Positions 1-10,400 are shown, counted from the first letter of the stretch. The stretch: DNA of 20,919 nt from Paramacrobiotus richtersi (GCA_034698045.1 JAQGAU010001179.1:1-20919); one strand, 5' to 3'. Numbers and translations are program-made. Notes: a model not told the origin generated them from the letters alone.

Positions 1-3000
1 TGCGAGTCGAATAAACGTTAAGGATTTTGACGTTTAGCCCTATTAGCGTTCTGCAGGCGTCTAGTAGGGACATAACATAAGTAATTAACAAAATTTTTGG
101 GGCCTGGACGAAATTGAGGAGCCACGGCAGAAAATCGCGAACTTCAGCATTATTACGTGGTTGTCGCCACTGCTACGGCCTTCGAGAATAACGTAACAGT
201 GACGACAGTATCTGCCAGTTTGTATTTGCGGCAGAACGGTCCAACAACCTGAATGTTGATTAAAAGAAGGGGGTAATGGGCTCAAAGTGCGAAAGGCCTG
301 GTTCAGTTTTTAGGCCGAAAATTCCGAAACCTGCCTGGATTTTCGAAGCAACGTTTGAGTACTGCGATGAGTGCGATCGTTAACGCAAATTCTGCTGCAG
401 ATTTAGGCAACCTTCTACTGATCACAATGACTTTTAGCGAATCGGATTGTTGCATTTAACGGTTTTTGTGTTGCGTAAATTAGATCGGTTCCAGGAACGC
501 AAAATTTGTGTGTGGTGATGACATCGAAAAAGTGTAATCATGAAAACTAACGTTTATAATTATTCTAATTTTCTCACTATTTATTTGTTATATTTTGTCC
601 AGTTTGGGACAGTGGCCATAGTGATTTAAATTCCTCTCGCTTGTGCTTCTCAAATATTTTGATGCAGTTGAATTTAATCACGTCTGGTGGTTCATTAACC
701 GCTTGGACTTCGGCGCTTCGCATTCCAGTCTTCTTGCAGCCGACTTGCTTGCTGTGCCGTAAGACATAAGGGAGCGGCGTGGCAGTGTGTCATTAGCGCT
801 CGCAACAAAGCGCAGCAGAATTTTCTGAGAGCAAAACGTCTTTGGTCATCCGCGTTAGACCTAGGCCGGATAAGCTGGCTAAATTTCTTATCTGCAATCA
901 AGCCAGGCCATCCACTACCTGAATTGTTTAATGTTCTATTAACGCGCATCTTTATGCGTGTGCGAGCACGTGCCATTTAATAATAATATTTTTAAGAAAC
1001 ATGTCGATCCATTTTGCCAGTAAATCATTGAAACTTTAGTATTTAACTTCCATGCTGTACTCGGTAATATGATCAATCCACTCGATATTGCAGCTTTTAT
1101 TGCGATATCAATTTCACCAGGATAGCTAACAATTATTTCGGACCAAAATGTTTCCCAACGAAAACTGCTTTGTTTACCAACAAAAAAGCGTCATGTCATG
1201 CTGTCCAATAATACTGACACACGCACCTCCCGAAACTCGGCTCTAAAATTTTCAGAGACCGAGCTTCTAGATTTCTTTATCTGCCAATCAGGACGTTATA
1301 AAAATTTCGGAAAATTCTAACTGTGCAAGTCCCTCTTATACGTGTTCTAAACCTTCAAAAATCGATTTTGGATTTGGAATCTGCGGTTACAGCTATTGGA
1401 ACCGATGCGTTGATGGAATCTGAATCATATATTAATATCTGTCATCCTCGAAACAAGCTTCCTTCTCGGGAGAGACCGAAAAAATAAGCTCCCTGAGCGG
1501 ATGTGAAATAAAGTATGGATATTGCTACTCGTATACGTGTGTAGCATATGGTTATTCTTACGTTTTTGCTTCGAAATGAATCAAAATTCTGACCATTTCT
1601 TGATAGTAAAGTAAGTAGTCTACTTATAATATCTAGAAGACATAGCCGCGCAAGGATCTGCACAATTTTTTAGAAAGCAGTTTTGCTGAACTGTCGCAAA
1701 CACCGTGTGCGGAATGAAAATGCAAAAACTTCTCCGCTGTTGACATACGCCCAGGACGACTGATGCAGTCACCTAATGTACAGATAGCTAACTTTTTGGC
1801 TTTTTTATCTGCTTTAAAATATAATTACGATATCAGAACAAAACTTATTAATTACGCAACTACGCATGAAGATTGAAAGAGCCCCAAAAATAAATCCGTG
1901 TCCCGCGTTCCCTTAGAGCCATTTTCATGTATTTCAATCGTCTGATCTTTTTCAAAGATGTCCGATATTTAGAAGTCAATTCATATTTTCAAAATAACAT
2001 CTAACAACGGCTAGATTTGTTGATCATATTACTAGATTTTTATTATCAAAGTCAGAGCCAAAGGTAAATTGTCACCTTCTAGATGTCCTGCAAATATATT
2101 TACGAAAACGGAATGCGCTTTCCGGTCACGTTTTTGCTGATCTTGGAAATCATTTGATATAACAATGAAAAAATCAAAGTACTCAGGCGGCAACCAATTC
2201 ATCAGCAGCTGCTTTTTCCACTTTCAATGTATTTGTACTTCAATGTACTCATCAACACCCAAAAAACGAAATTTATTACTGATTAAATCGATGCCAAACA
2301 TGTGCGGTCCAGTGCTCAGTCTTAGCGACCCTGAACTAACTTTTTGTGGTAGCGTTAAGAGTACGTACTGAGCTTTCGACCACATGCTACTTTTTCGCTT
2401 GTTGGTGATTTTGAATTTCGGGATAAGTTCTGAAAAATGGGAAATATGCGACACGGCATCCGCTGACATTCAGTGAAATGTATCGCCTACAAAGTCCAAA
2501 TATATTTATGGCAGTAATGTTATACCATTAAACATCAGACCTTTTGCGCTATAAAAACAAGCTATGCAGGTTGTAGCCGCACGGTGAACAGCGGAAGCGA
2601 TAACGTTTTTGGAATTCCGTTTCCGGACCTAGTATTCTGATTTCGTTTTTAGGTTTTATTGCTTATGTACCTGTTCAATCTTTTGAGAACTCAGTTACAA
2701 ACCGCTCATTTTACCATAAAAAAATGATGATAATCACACAAACTCAGCTTTTGGATTTCCTTTGAGCACTAAAGAAAGAATCAGGAACCCCCAGACGATA
2801 GATACGCGTAGGCACTGACACTTCATTTTTTCGTGGACTAATGCTATCAATGCGTATTTTAAATTCCGGTGCTGCTCATTCTGTTAACGGACTTGTGCTC
2901 GCGTTTCCTGTTCCCCTACATAACTGGACACTGTTCCTGGAAGTTTCGTTCCTTCCCTAGAAGCTGTTCCTAATTTTCATTCACTTTGAGTTTAGACAAG

Positions 3001-3204
3001 TATGGGCCTCGCTCCGCAAAACGTGCAGGTTCGATAAAGTGCATGAAAAACAAAAGACGGTAATCGGGCTCAGCTATAAACGCGAGAAATTTCCGATTGC
3101 GATAAACGCTGGACGTGATAATTCCGAGCGTTGGCGCATCGAAATAAACAGACCAGTCATAGCGCGGGAGTTTTATCCAGCGGGCTGGTTAATTTTGCGA
3201 GCGT

Positions 3205-3230
3205 TAAAATTCACTGCGCGGTGAATTTTA
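3205..3230. repeat. Perfect 10-bp hairpin with TGCGCG loop
   Basis: TAAAATTCAC (3205-3214) is followed by a six-base loop TGCGCG and its exact reverse complement GTGAATTTTA (3221-3230). It sits at the end of a CpG-richer island. No gene end or T-run is nearby, so a terminator role is not supported. It may be a remnant of a mobile-element end or chance. Confidence 0.6.
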
Positions 3231-3510
3231 GGTATAGAATATCGGACTTGCTCCTGGTTGCTTGTTAATGTTAATCGGAGCATAAGGCGCACTACAGCAC
3301 CATGCTGAGGATGCGAAACGTGGAATAGCATTCATGAAGACTTAATTAAAACTTTAATTAGACCTTTAATAGCTTAATTGCACCCGTTGTGTTGTTGTTA
3401 TTATCTTGCGCCGGCTGTCACAGGTGCGGCATTCCATTTTAGCTATTTCAAATAAAATTAACCATAATACTGATAAGAAACATCAATCAATATTAGCTAC
3501 TTAGTGCTAG

Positions 3511-4345
3511 GTATCTGCTAAATATTACAGAAAAATAATGCGATTTCTGCAACAATCGTTGACTATTAAATTAAAAAAGCATAATGATCATTATTATAGA
3601 ATGCAATATTATGTGCTGAATGCACATCAGGCAGTCGCTAATTGCAGGCCAAATTAAATTAATTCTGTCAGTTAGCAGTCACCTTCACAATAACCGAGTT
3701 ATTTCAGATGTCATTTTATAGTCAGTTAAATTTATACTGTGAATTAATTGAGCATCGTGCAATTAAGGCTCTGTTTGCAAATGTATACGCTCACTGCAGA
3801 CTCTCTTACAACCACTTCTTATCTACCTTCGCTACTCACCAGCGTTAAAGTATACTACCAATTCATTTGAACTGTGATTACTGTACTTAATCAGCGGCCA
3901 GTAAAGTATCTAAATAACCGCTAGTCATTTGCTAACTCTTATAGAATAATAATCCGATTTCTGTAATAACCGCTGATTATCATGTTAAACAACCAGAATA
4001 ATCACTGATTATTACAGAATAGTAAATGCTAATATTTTCTAATAACTGCGAATTAGAATTCGCTAATTAAATGTTTCATTAATTCTGTCAATTTGCGGTT
4101 ATCTCCCCCATATAGAATTATGCTGTGTAATTTTATAGTTGATTAAATTTAAATTGTTAATTAGCTAACCGCTGTCTAATTAAGGCTGTATGTACAAAGA
4201 TACCGAAGCCTTTATTAACCGGTAGCTTTAAACTACACTAGCGTAGTACAAATATCAGCTTTGAGCAGGATTGCAGTAAATTACCGAATTAGCCGAACTC
4301 TAATCATTGTGCTTAATCAGCGGCTGGTAATTACGCCTAATCCTA
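3511..4345. repeat. Diverged tandem duplication, about 0.42-kb unit
   Basis: Two head-to-tail copies can be aligned by eye, about 3511-3925 and 3926-4345. Anchors in the same order include CGATTTCTG (3541 and 3955), AATTCTGTCA (3661 and 4081), AATTAAGGCT, and CTTAATCAGCGG (3886 and 4312). The offset drifts from 414 to 426 bp, so small indels have accumulated. Divergence is high between anchors, so the duplication is old. Both copies are non-coding in all frames and rich in TAATTA, the core bound by many homeodomain proteins. Whether this is a decayed satellite, a transposon remnant or a duplicated regulatory element cannot be told from the sequence. Confidence 0.8.
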
Positions 4346-4866
4346 TACAGTTAACTGAACTATGAACAGTAAACTGCTATGAACTGAAACTGTGTGCGGT
4401 ACCAAGTAATTAAAAACTTACTACAGATATGCAGACATGCTGAATGAGCACTTGTTTTATACGCGGTATGCATAACAGCAAGTTCTAGTGCTCTACTGAA
4501 AAATTGGTCGTGTGAGAAACGTTTTACTATCGACTAGAGTAAAACTTTCCCGGTTTTGTGTGAGAAGAGGCGGGAGAGTGGAAAAGTTTAAGCCAGTCAT
4601 GTACGGCTATCTTATCTCTGAACTTTGATCCTTTTCACTTTGGCCCAAATTTAACATGCTGAATAATCTCACGTCCGATGTTGTGGCCCGCAAGTATGTC
4701 AATCGATATCGTATGTCCAAGATATTGCGTAATTGCTGGTCGCTATGGGTGTTCACCAAGACGCTTTTCTTGCAGCTGCTTTCTATACATCAGACCTCCC
4801 CCCTCCACCATGTATAAACCTGCATATAGTGCGCTGTTCGCAAAGGTGCCTCCTCAATCTCAACGT

Positions 4867-7670
4867 ATGGCGGAGGACGAGGACTACGAAGTTGAGTGCA
4901 TCCAAGATAAAAGAACCTGTGACGGCGTGGTGGAGTATTATGTCAAATGGGTCGGATACCATGAGAGCGAGAACGAATGGCTAGCGTTGAAAGATCTCCC
5001 CAACGCGCGTGATCTTGTGGACGATTATGAGCAGTTGTTAAAGAAACGCAAACGATTTGGGAAAGATCAGACAAGTAATTTGACTGAATCAAACTGATAC
5101 TTCTTTCTCTGTTAGCCACGGACGCTCTTGTCTACAGGTGCTATGCAGCCGGGGACTGGCTTGAATTCCGGTAACAGCAATCCGAAAGATCATCCTCGTT
5201 TAGTTGTCAGGTTACCAAACCCGGTCAGCAAAGTTCGCTCTCACTTGGATACCGTTTTCCCGTCGTCAGGTTTTTCACAGTGTCCGGCTGAAAAACGGAG
5301 GATTGCTCTTGGCAGTGCCACCGTTGGAACAGATCAGCTTACAACTGGGACTAAGGTAAGCGGCCACTTTTATAACGTTCAAAGGTATGTTCTTCAATAG
5401 TGTATCCACTTCCATATAATATTTATTGGTCAAAAACCACCAAAAAGCATCGAGCTGTGCAGGAGCACTATGAGTACGCTATAAACTCCAAAGTTCAAAT
5501 ATTAAAAAATCCACTTTTTTTAATAATCATCCAGTATATTATACTTCTTCCGAGCGACGTTTCTTATATCACTCACTTTAAAAGGCAAAATCCATAGACA
5601 ATACAACAGTGCTTGCGCTGGTACCTCCGAATTTATTCACAAATACAAACATCAAAAAAGCGTCGTTAACTCGCTATCGCCAAAGTCGTTATCTCCACGC
5701 GCCATAACGGCTAACAGTAACAGGAAGAGTTCCCAAACTGCACGTTTTGTTACTGCAGCAGCACTACTAACAGCAACCAAACTGTAATGTTGCTTATGGG
5801 AAGTTTCTGCATACTGTCATAAATATAGGTGAAACCAAGATGGAGTACAACTTAGTTTTAGTTGTACTCTGTCTTGGTGAATCCACAACACCCGCGCATC
5901 TGTAAACATTGCACTAGCCCCACTTATGATTTTTAATAGCTAGAACATGAATTCTCAATGTCCAGAAATCCGTTTGCGCGCGCAGCGTGCGGTTGTTGCG
6001 CAATGGCCGCGAAAAATTTAAACACATTTTGTTCTCAAATAATTCATCGTTTCATCCAAACTTCTTGCAACTTTCGTGATAAATGCACTTATATATGATG
6101 ATCGTTCTGAACCAATTTCAACCCGGAGGTATGTTTCTAAAATTTTAAACTTTTTGAAATTCATTTTAAAATTTCAGAAACATACTTGCGGGCTGATTGT
6201 TGGTCAGAACCATCATCATATATATGTGTATTTGTCATGAAAGCTTCAAGAAGTTTCGAAGAAACGCGGAATTATTTGAGAAAAAAATGTGTTTAAATTT
6301 TACACTGCCATTGCGCCACAACCGGACGTTACGCGCACAAACGGATTTCTGGACATTATGAGTTGATGTTCTGGCCAGTAAAAATCATAATAGAAGCTAG
6401 TGCAATGTTTACAGGTGCGCGCATGTTGTGGTTGTATCGGTACTTATGAAAATACACAGAAACTCGCCTTAAAAAAATCTGTCGATCGTAACTCGCCAGT
6501 CAACTCCCGAACTTTTCTAACAAAGAACTGCATCATTTTCATAAAATAGACGAAAAAGTCCCTGAAGTCTTTACTCCTAACGGATAAAAAATGATACCAG
6601 GCTGGTCGAAAAAAGCATGGAAGCGGGGTTTTTGTTTTTGGCGGGCTGCGCCGCGCGCCCGGTTCTTCTTGCATTTCTATCAAAGTAAGATTCTTCAGCG
6701 GTATCTGGAAAAGTCGCGCGTCCCAGGCAACCATTTTACCCGCTCGAACAGAAACCAGCGTTCTGGCATCTGGTCTTCTTTTGTCTCTGTCGTCCAATAC
6801 TTCCAGGTGGAAAGGAAAACTAGCACTTCTGCTCGTCTTTTTCATAGGTCATTTTACAACGACTCGGGATAATAGTCTAGTCCATGCAATGGTACACTAT
6901 GACAGAAAGAGAGAAAATTTTGAAACCGAGAAAAAACGCATTTTTGGACAGGTGTTTTTCGTCCTGGCACCCAGTCTTCTTGTTCCTTTTGTTGGAGGAT
7001 GACACCAAATTTTTTTCCGTTTTCATGCTGCGCTAGGGTCACATTTGTACGGTACCACAATACGGTAGGCTGAGTTAAGGTTCAAGGTTGTCAGCTGTCC
7101 CGTTACTCTAAACTTCCACAGTCGCACATCAACGATGGCTGTATAACACGCGATTGTGATAGTTAGCCGACTGTTTCACCAGGCTGAGGACCTTACTTAT
7201 TTTTAGAACCGGAATCTTGATGGAACATTTGTATCGCATCCCAAGCTGGAGAAGCCGCCCTCAGCAGCCACAACTTCTCAATCTCGTGGAATTGCATTTC
7301 AAGTAGGCACTGAGAAATAAACCTCGTGTAACCGGCTACTAACAGCAAGAAATCTGTGACCATTTTACAGGGATCCGCACTCACGCGTCCACCGCGTCGC
7401 CCTTTGGTGGAAGGTGTCGATTTTCTCCGTGTTCGCACAGATGGTCATTCCGGCGTCGAAAGCGGTAAACTGGTGGTGGACATTATTGGTTTTAAACCGG
7501 CTGGACTCCATATTCGCCGCCTGGATGACATCCAGTATCTGATCAACTACGCGGACCATCCACAGGAGTACGTTCCCCATGCGGTGTGTGTTGAGCACAT
7601 CCCGATCCATGTGACGGAATATTTGGGACGAACTCCGATTCTACTGCTGGGTGAAGTTTTGGAGCGTTGA
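4867..7670 (+). CDS. HP1-like chromodomain protein (chromodomain plus putative chromo shadow domain)
   Basis: Model: exons 4867-5074, 5138-5355 and 7371-7670, giving 241 aa. Introns are 63 nt (GTAATT...CTACAG, phase 1) and 2,015 nt (GTAAGC...TTACAG, phase 0); both joins keep frame, and TACTAAC lies 27 nt before the last acceptor. HP1 proteins read methylated histone H3 in heterochromatin and dimerise through the shadow domain. Residues 5-56 form a typical chromodomain: the three aromatic-cage positions are present (Y7, W28, Y31), with VEYYVKWVGY diagnostic and an acidic N-terminal flank. The usual WEPE is WLAL here. Residues 71-171 are a loose, basic hinge. Residues 172-235 resemble a chromo shadow domain (IIG, YLINY, a VP motif, then a final helix) but lack the terminal tryptophan of HP1; this part is less certain. 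Size fits HP1 (about 200 aa). An upstream in-frame ATG at 4810 (CACCATG context) would add 19 residues. Further exons in the large intron cannot be excluded. Confidence 0.72.
5834..5878. repeat. 19-bp hairpin next to the foldback
   Basis: Arms 5834-5852 and 5860-5878 pair at 17 of 19 positions around the seven-base loop TAGTTTT. The outer parts read ACCAAGA and TCTTGGT. It ends four bases before the large foldback at 5883, so both may belong to one element, or one may have inserted beside the other. The stem is shorter than a usual microRNA precursor. Confidence 0.8.
5883..6431. mobile_element. Long inverted repeat / foldback element in intron
   Basis: Left arm 5883-6149 and right arm 6165-6431 are reverse complements of one another, roughly four in five positions by eye, with long exact blocks such as TGTAAACATTGCACTAGC and TGTCCAGAAATCCGTTTG. 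The arms are equal in length (267 nt) and the loop is only 15 nt (6150-6164), so the whole unit is symmetric about 6157. Outer ends begin CCACAACA on both sides. No open frame or convincing target-site duplication is visible. It fits a non-autonomous foldback or MITE-like element, or an inverted duplication. On the transcript of the host gene it would fold into one long imperfect hairpin. Confidence 0.85.
6444..7060. other. Unassigned intronic segment with overlapping open frames
   Basis: Open frames of 60-133 codons overlap here on both strands. The longest (minus, 6845-6444, 133 codons) is rich in K, R and F and shows no domain I recognise. The stretch is punctuated by T-rich and TTCTTCTT-like tracts, and composition changes at 6640-6665 to a GC-rich block. 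A non-autonomous repeat seems more likely than a nested gene, but neither is shown. Confidence 0.3.
7337..7343 (+). promoter_or_regulatory. Branch-point consensus TACTAAC
   Basis: An exact TACTAAC lies 27 nt before the acceptor TTTTACAG at 7370, the expected spacing for a splicing branch point. It supports exon 7371-7670 as a real downstream exon of the HP1-like gene. Confidence 0.6.
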
Positions 7671-7680
7671 GGAAGCGGTT

Positions 7681-7706
7681 GAGGTCAGCGGTAGAGGTCA
7701 GCGGTA
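7681..7706 (+). repeat. Two perfect 13-bp tandem copies in 3' UTR
   Basis: GAGGTCAGCGGTA occurs twice head to tail (7681-7693, 7694-7706), ten bases after the HP1-like stop codon. A partial GCGGT copy precedes it. It lies in the presumed 3' untranslated region; no function is evident. Confidence 0.85.
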
Positions 7707-7988
7707 CTGCAGAATCGTGCGTTGTATGGAATGGTTGCTGATTGTGTTTCGTTTAGTGAAAGCGGTCATGTTGCTCATAAATGGTGTTCCCCATCTTTGG
7801 CAGTATTTTTGTAATAGAAAGTAACTAGTTTTGTAGCTGAGTCTCTTCACTGCTTTTTCCAAGATGGTAGGATAACCGATCATATCTTTACCGCTTGAGT
7901 TAATTATTATGTCTCGCACGTAAACTGACGCATACAAGACTCGGTGCGGAAGAATCGGCGCGGATTCGAGACAAAATGTGCTTGTTTC

Positions 7989-7994
7989 TTTATT
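7989..7994 (-). terminator. Poly(A) signal for the cathepsin gene
   Basis: TTTATT on the plus strand reads AATAAA on the minus strand, about 200 nt beyond the cathepsin stop at 8192. This would place the 3' end near 7970. The facing HP1-like gene ends at 7670, so the two converge with about 300 bp between transcripts. No canonical signal is seen for the HP1-like gene; CATAAA at 7776-7781 is the best variant. Confidence 0.55.
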
Positions 7995-8191
7995 AGCTAT
8001 TTCGCTCTCTTTGTAACAAACAGCGGTTCTGTTTCAAATGTATTAAAAATTGATCTTTTGTTATCGCCAGTGGAAGTGTCTCGTTTGACAGGAAAACTTC
8101 CGTAAACACAAAGACATTCACACTTCGCAAAACGGAACTTGCCGATATCAGCTTATCAGAGATAATAGAAAATGAGATTACACAAACTAAA

Positions 8192-10321
8192 TCAGGCACA
8201 CCACACAAGATCGCTCGGAGGTGCACACTGCGCCTTCTCGGTACGGAAATCAAACATCATCCCGGTTGGACAGGTCTGCACAGCCTGTTGCGGCGGACTG
8301 ATATTCGACCAGCAATAGCACCAATACGGCGTACACAATCCCAGTGTGAACCATGTATAATCACCACCGCCCCTTCCTTGACAGTTTTGCAGATTGCAAG
8401 CTTTCTTGAGGATTGACGGTACAACGGGCCAAGGGGTCGTGCTTAACGTTGCAGTTGGTTTCGGAGCACAGAAGGAGGCGCTGGGTGATTTACAGGAAGA
8501 AGAGACCTTGTCGTAGTACATTCCCACATCACAGCGCTGATACGTGACGATACGGTTGTTGCATTTGCAGTAGTTGCGACTGCACGGACTTAGCTGGTAA
8601 TTGCCGCCGGCTTTGTCGAAACAGAACAGTGGGTCGCAACGATCGTACCCTGCAAAACCGTAACATTTGCAAACCAAAGTAATTGTAACATGTCAGTAGC
8701 GCTGTTAAGAAGCAGTGGTAATTAGAAGCGCTATTGAAAATTTAGGAATTTTTCTGTAAATATCAAGCAAAACTGAAATGAGCAGAAATAAAGCGGAAAT
8801 CGTTAATCGCTTGTTCGGCGTTCGAACAACTGAAGCGTTTACCGAAGAAAACCGAAACTTTCTTAAAACAACACACATGACGTTGCGCAACTAGTAAGGA
8901 GCGAAGCAGAAAAGGTCACTTTCCAGGACGAGAGAGCTCACCTGCTGGACGCCCGCCTTTCGGAGGCGTGGTATACGGTGTAGTCGTCGTAGTCGTCGTA
9001 GTGGTAGTAGTTGTGGTCGTAGCGCCAGTCGTTGTCGTCACTTGTCTGGCCAGACCCGTGATCAGATAATCCTCAATACCCAGATGATTAAGACCGCGAA
9101 TAAACTTAAAGAATCCCCCCATTCCCCAGTTGGTCCCCCAAGAATTAGCCAATAGCCAGTAATCCACGTTATTTTCAGTGCCCCATCCCATTATCTTTAC
9201 GGCATGCCCGCCAACGGCATTGCCCGTTACGTGCTGATACACTCCGGATTGATACGAGTAGAGATCCTGATACACTTGAATAACTGCTGTCATGGGACCG
9301 CTGGTCATCAGTTCGTACTGAATCTGCTTGATGACGGATTCGTTTTTGACGGTCTGTGCAGCGCCACCTGTCGGGCCGCCGGTGAACAGGTTACCCATAG
9401 CGTAGTACGTGGTTCCTGTGAATAACTCGATAAGCATCATTTTCCGAATCGCAAATGTTGTGATTACCGTAATATTTATCCTGCGCGTACGTTCGACCGA
9501 ACTGTGGATTCCAGCAGGTATTGTTGCAGCTGGTTGAGCTGGTAGTGACGGCAACCTCGCCGTGATAAGGCTGGTATGGCATACAACCTTGGCCACTACC
9601 GTAATCGCCACCCGTAACGATACCATTATAGATGGCCATCGTGTACGGAACGTCCACGTAACCACCATTACTGAAAGAGCACATGAGATTTTCCGGTATC
9701 ACTTAATAAACTTGGACGAAGAGCTTACCATAAGTTACCGGTTCCTCCACTGCACACCAATGGATCTTGTACGGATAGTTTGGCGTACACATTTTGTCCA
9801 GCCGATGCGATGCAGATCCGGTCGGACATGACGGAAACGCCAGCATGCGCCTACAACTTTGTTGATATACTTTAGCATGTAGTTTTGGAAAATCAGTCGA
9901 TCTTACCCAGCACGAGCCGCACTGTCCTTGATTCCGAATCTCCTTTAAACTTTGGCAGTTGGGCCAGTTTAAGCGTGGATCAAAGTTTGCTGGCAGACTA
10001 AGCCTTGTCAAGACTTCCTTTCCCGGTAATTTGACCGGCTGCTTGAGGATTTCTTCCATCGATCGCGTTTTACTGCCGGACAACACGGCCAGTGTGTCAA
10101 AGTCGTATTCCGTTAAACTGGTCGGACCGGCTTCCCATGTATTTCCCTCCAAGTTCTCGACATACCTACGGGCAGTTCGTGGTGTATTAAAGGTCATATT
10201 TTTTACAAAAGGGTCACCAACGAATTTGAAATTGCAGCACTCACTCGATGATGTCATCGTGGCTGTTGTAAGCAGAAACCCCAGTATAGAGGATATATGT
10301 AAAAACCAGTATGGGAAACAT
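8192..10321 (-). CDS. Secreted cathepsin B-like cysteine protease with two C-terminal chitin-binding modules
   Basis: Six exons on the minus strand: 10321-10245, 10165-9907, 9850-9729, 9670-9468, 9415-8942, 8649-8192. Introns are 79, 56, 58, 52 and 292 nt, all GT-AG with matching phases, giving 530 aa. The ATG at 10321 gives a signal peptide ([17 protein letters not shown]). Residues 22-84 match a cathepsin B propeptide ([14 protein letters not shown]). The protease domain has oxyanion Q105, catalytic C111 (QCGSCW), H291 ([11 protein letters not shown]) and N311 (NSWG), plus CNGGY at 153-157. The occluding loop between C182 and the QDKYYG motif (216-221) is shortened and lacks the His-His pair and its flanking disulfide, so dipeptidyl-carboxypeptidase activity is probably lost or altered and endopeptidase activity favoured (inference). 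Residues 346-378 are a threonine-rich, probably O-glycosylated linker with 14 consecutive Thr. Two eight-cysteine modules follow (383-439 and 463-529), with C-x9-C-x12-C-x7-C spacing in the first, as in peritrophin/CBM14 domains. A likely role is secreted digestion or remodelling at chitinous matrix. Confidence 0.88.
8981..9040 (-). repeat. Threonine-codon trinucleotide tract
   Basis: On the coding (minus) strand this is a run of ACN triplets, mainly ACG and ACT mixed with ACA and ACC, encoding the Thr linker of the cathepsin protein. Mixed codons show selection on the protein rather than pure slippage, but length variation among individuals is likely. Confidence 0.7.
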
Positions 10322-10392
10322 GGTGAATTCCACAGGGGAAACCTTTTCCGCACTGCTTGGCGTTTAGGAAAGACGAGCCTGCCTGTCTTTAC

Positions 10393-10400
10393 AATATATT
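10393..10400 (-). promoter_or_regulatory. Possible TATA box of the cathepsin gene
   Basis: AATATATT lies about 75 bp upstream of the ATG at 10321 on the minus strand, giving a likely start site around 10365 and a short leader. The word is common in this AT-rich DNA, so support is weak. Confidence 0.3.

Larger units (their letters stand above)
1..4809. other. Long gene-free stretch, AT-rich
   Basis: No convincing coding region is visible. The open frames are short (60-93 codons), lie on both strands, overlap each other and lack recognisable domains or good splice sites. Positions 3000-3230 are richer in CpG than their surroundings and end in a small hairpin. Positions 3330-4400 are very AT-rich with many TAATTA and ATTAAT words and contain a diverged tandem duplication (separate entry). 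The segment could hold upstream regulatory DNA or a long 5' intron of the chromodomain gene at 4867, but nothing in the sequence proves either. Confidence 0.55.
5356..7370 (+). other. Large intron of the HP1-like gene, repeat-rich
   Basis: It is bounded by AAG|GTAAGC and TTTTACAG|GG, with phase 0 on both sides. At 2.0 kb it is some 30 times longer than most introns in this window. It carries a 19-bp hairpin, a 549-bp foldback and an unassigned segment at about 6440-7060, so insertion of repeats probably explains its size. The open frames inside it (for example 5400-5597) are short and show no domain. Confidence 0.65.

Noticed and set aside
695-976. 93-codon minus-strand open frame
   Set aside because: Composition is arginine-rich without motif and there is no promoter, splice or poly(A) context.
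2165-2469. Overlapping open frames on both strands (68 and 81 codons)
   Set aside because: No domain, no splice context, and mutual antisense overlap in AT-rich DNA.
5075-5115. Alternative 41-nt first intron of the HP1-like gene ending at TTAG 5115
   Set aside because: It would join exon 1 to the wrong frame; the acceptor at 5137 keeps the frame open.
6444-6845. A minus-strand stretch (RRPDARTLVSVRAGKMVAWD) that looks like the KRPD...WD core of the retroelement endonuclease
   Set aside because: The likeness covers only about 20 residues; flanking residues do not match, so chance is more likely than a second element copy.
10255-10353. N-terminal extension of the cathepsin frame without splicing (start at GTG 10353 or ATG 10257)
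   Set aside because: It gives no clean signal peptide and a mismatched propeptide; splicing 10244-10166 gives both.
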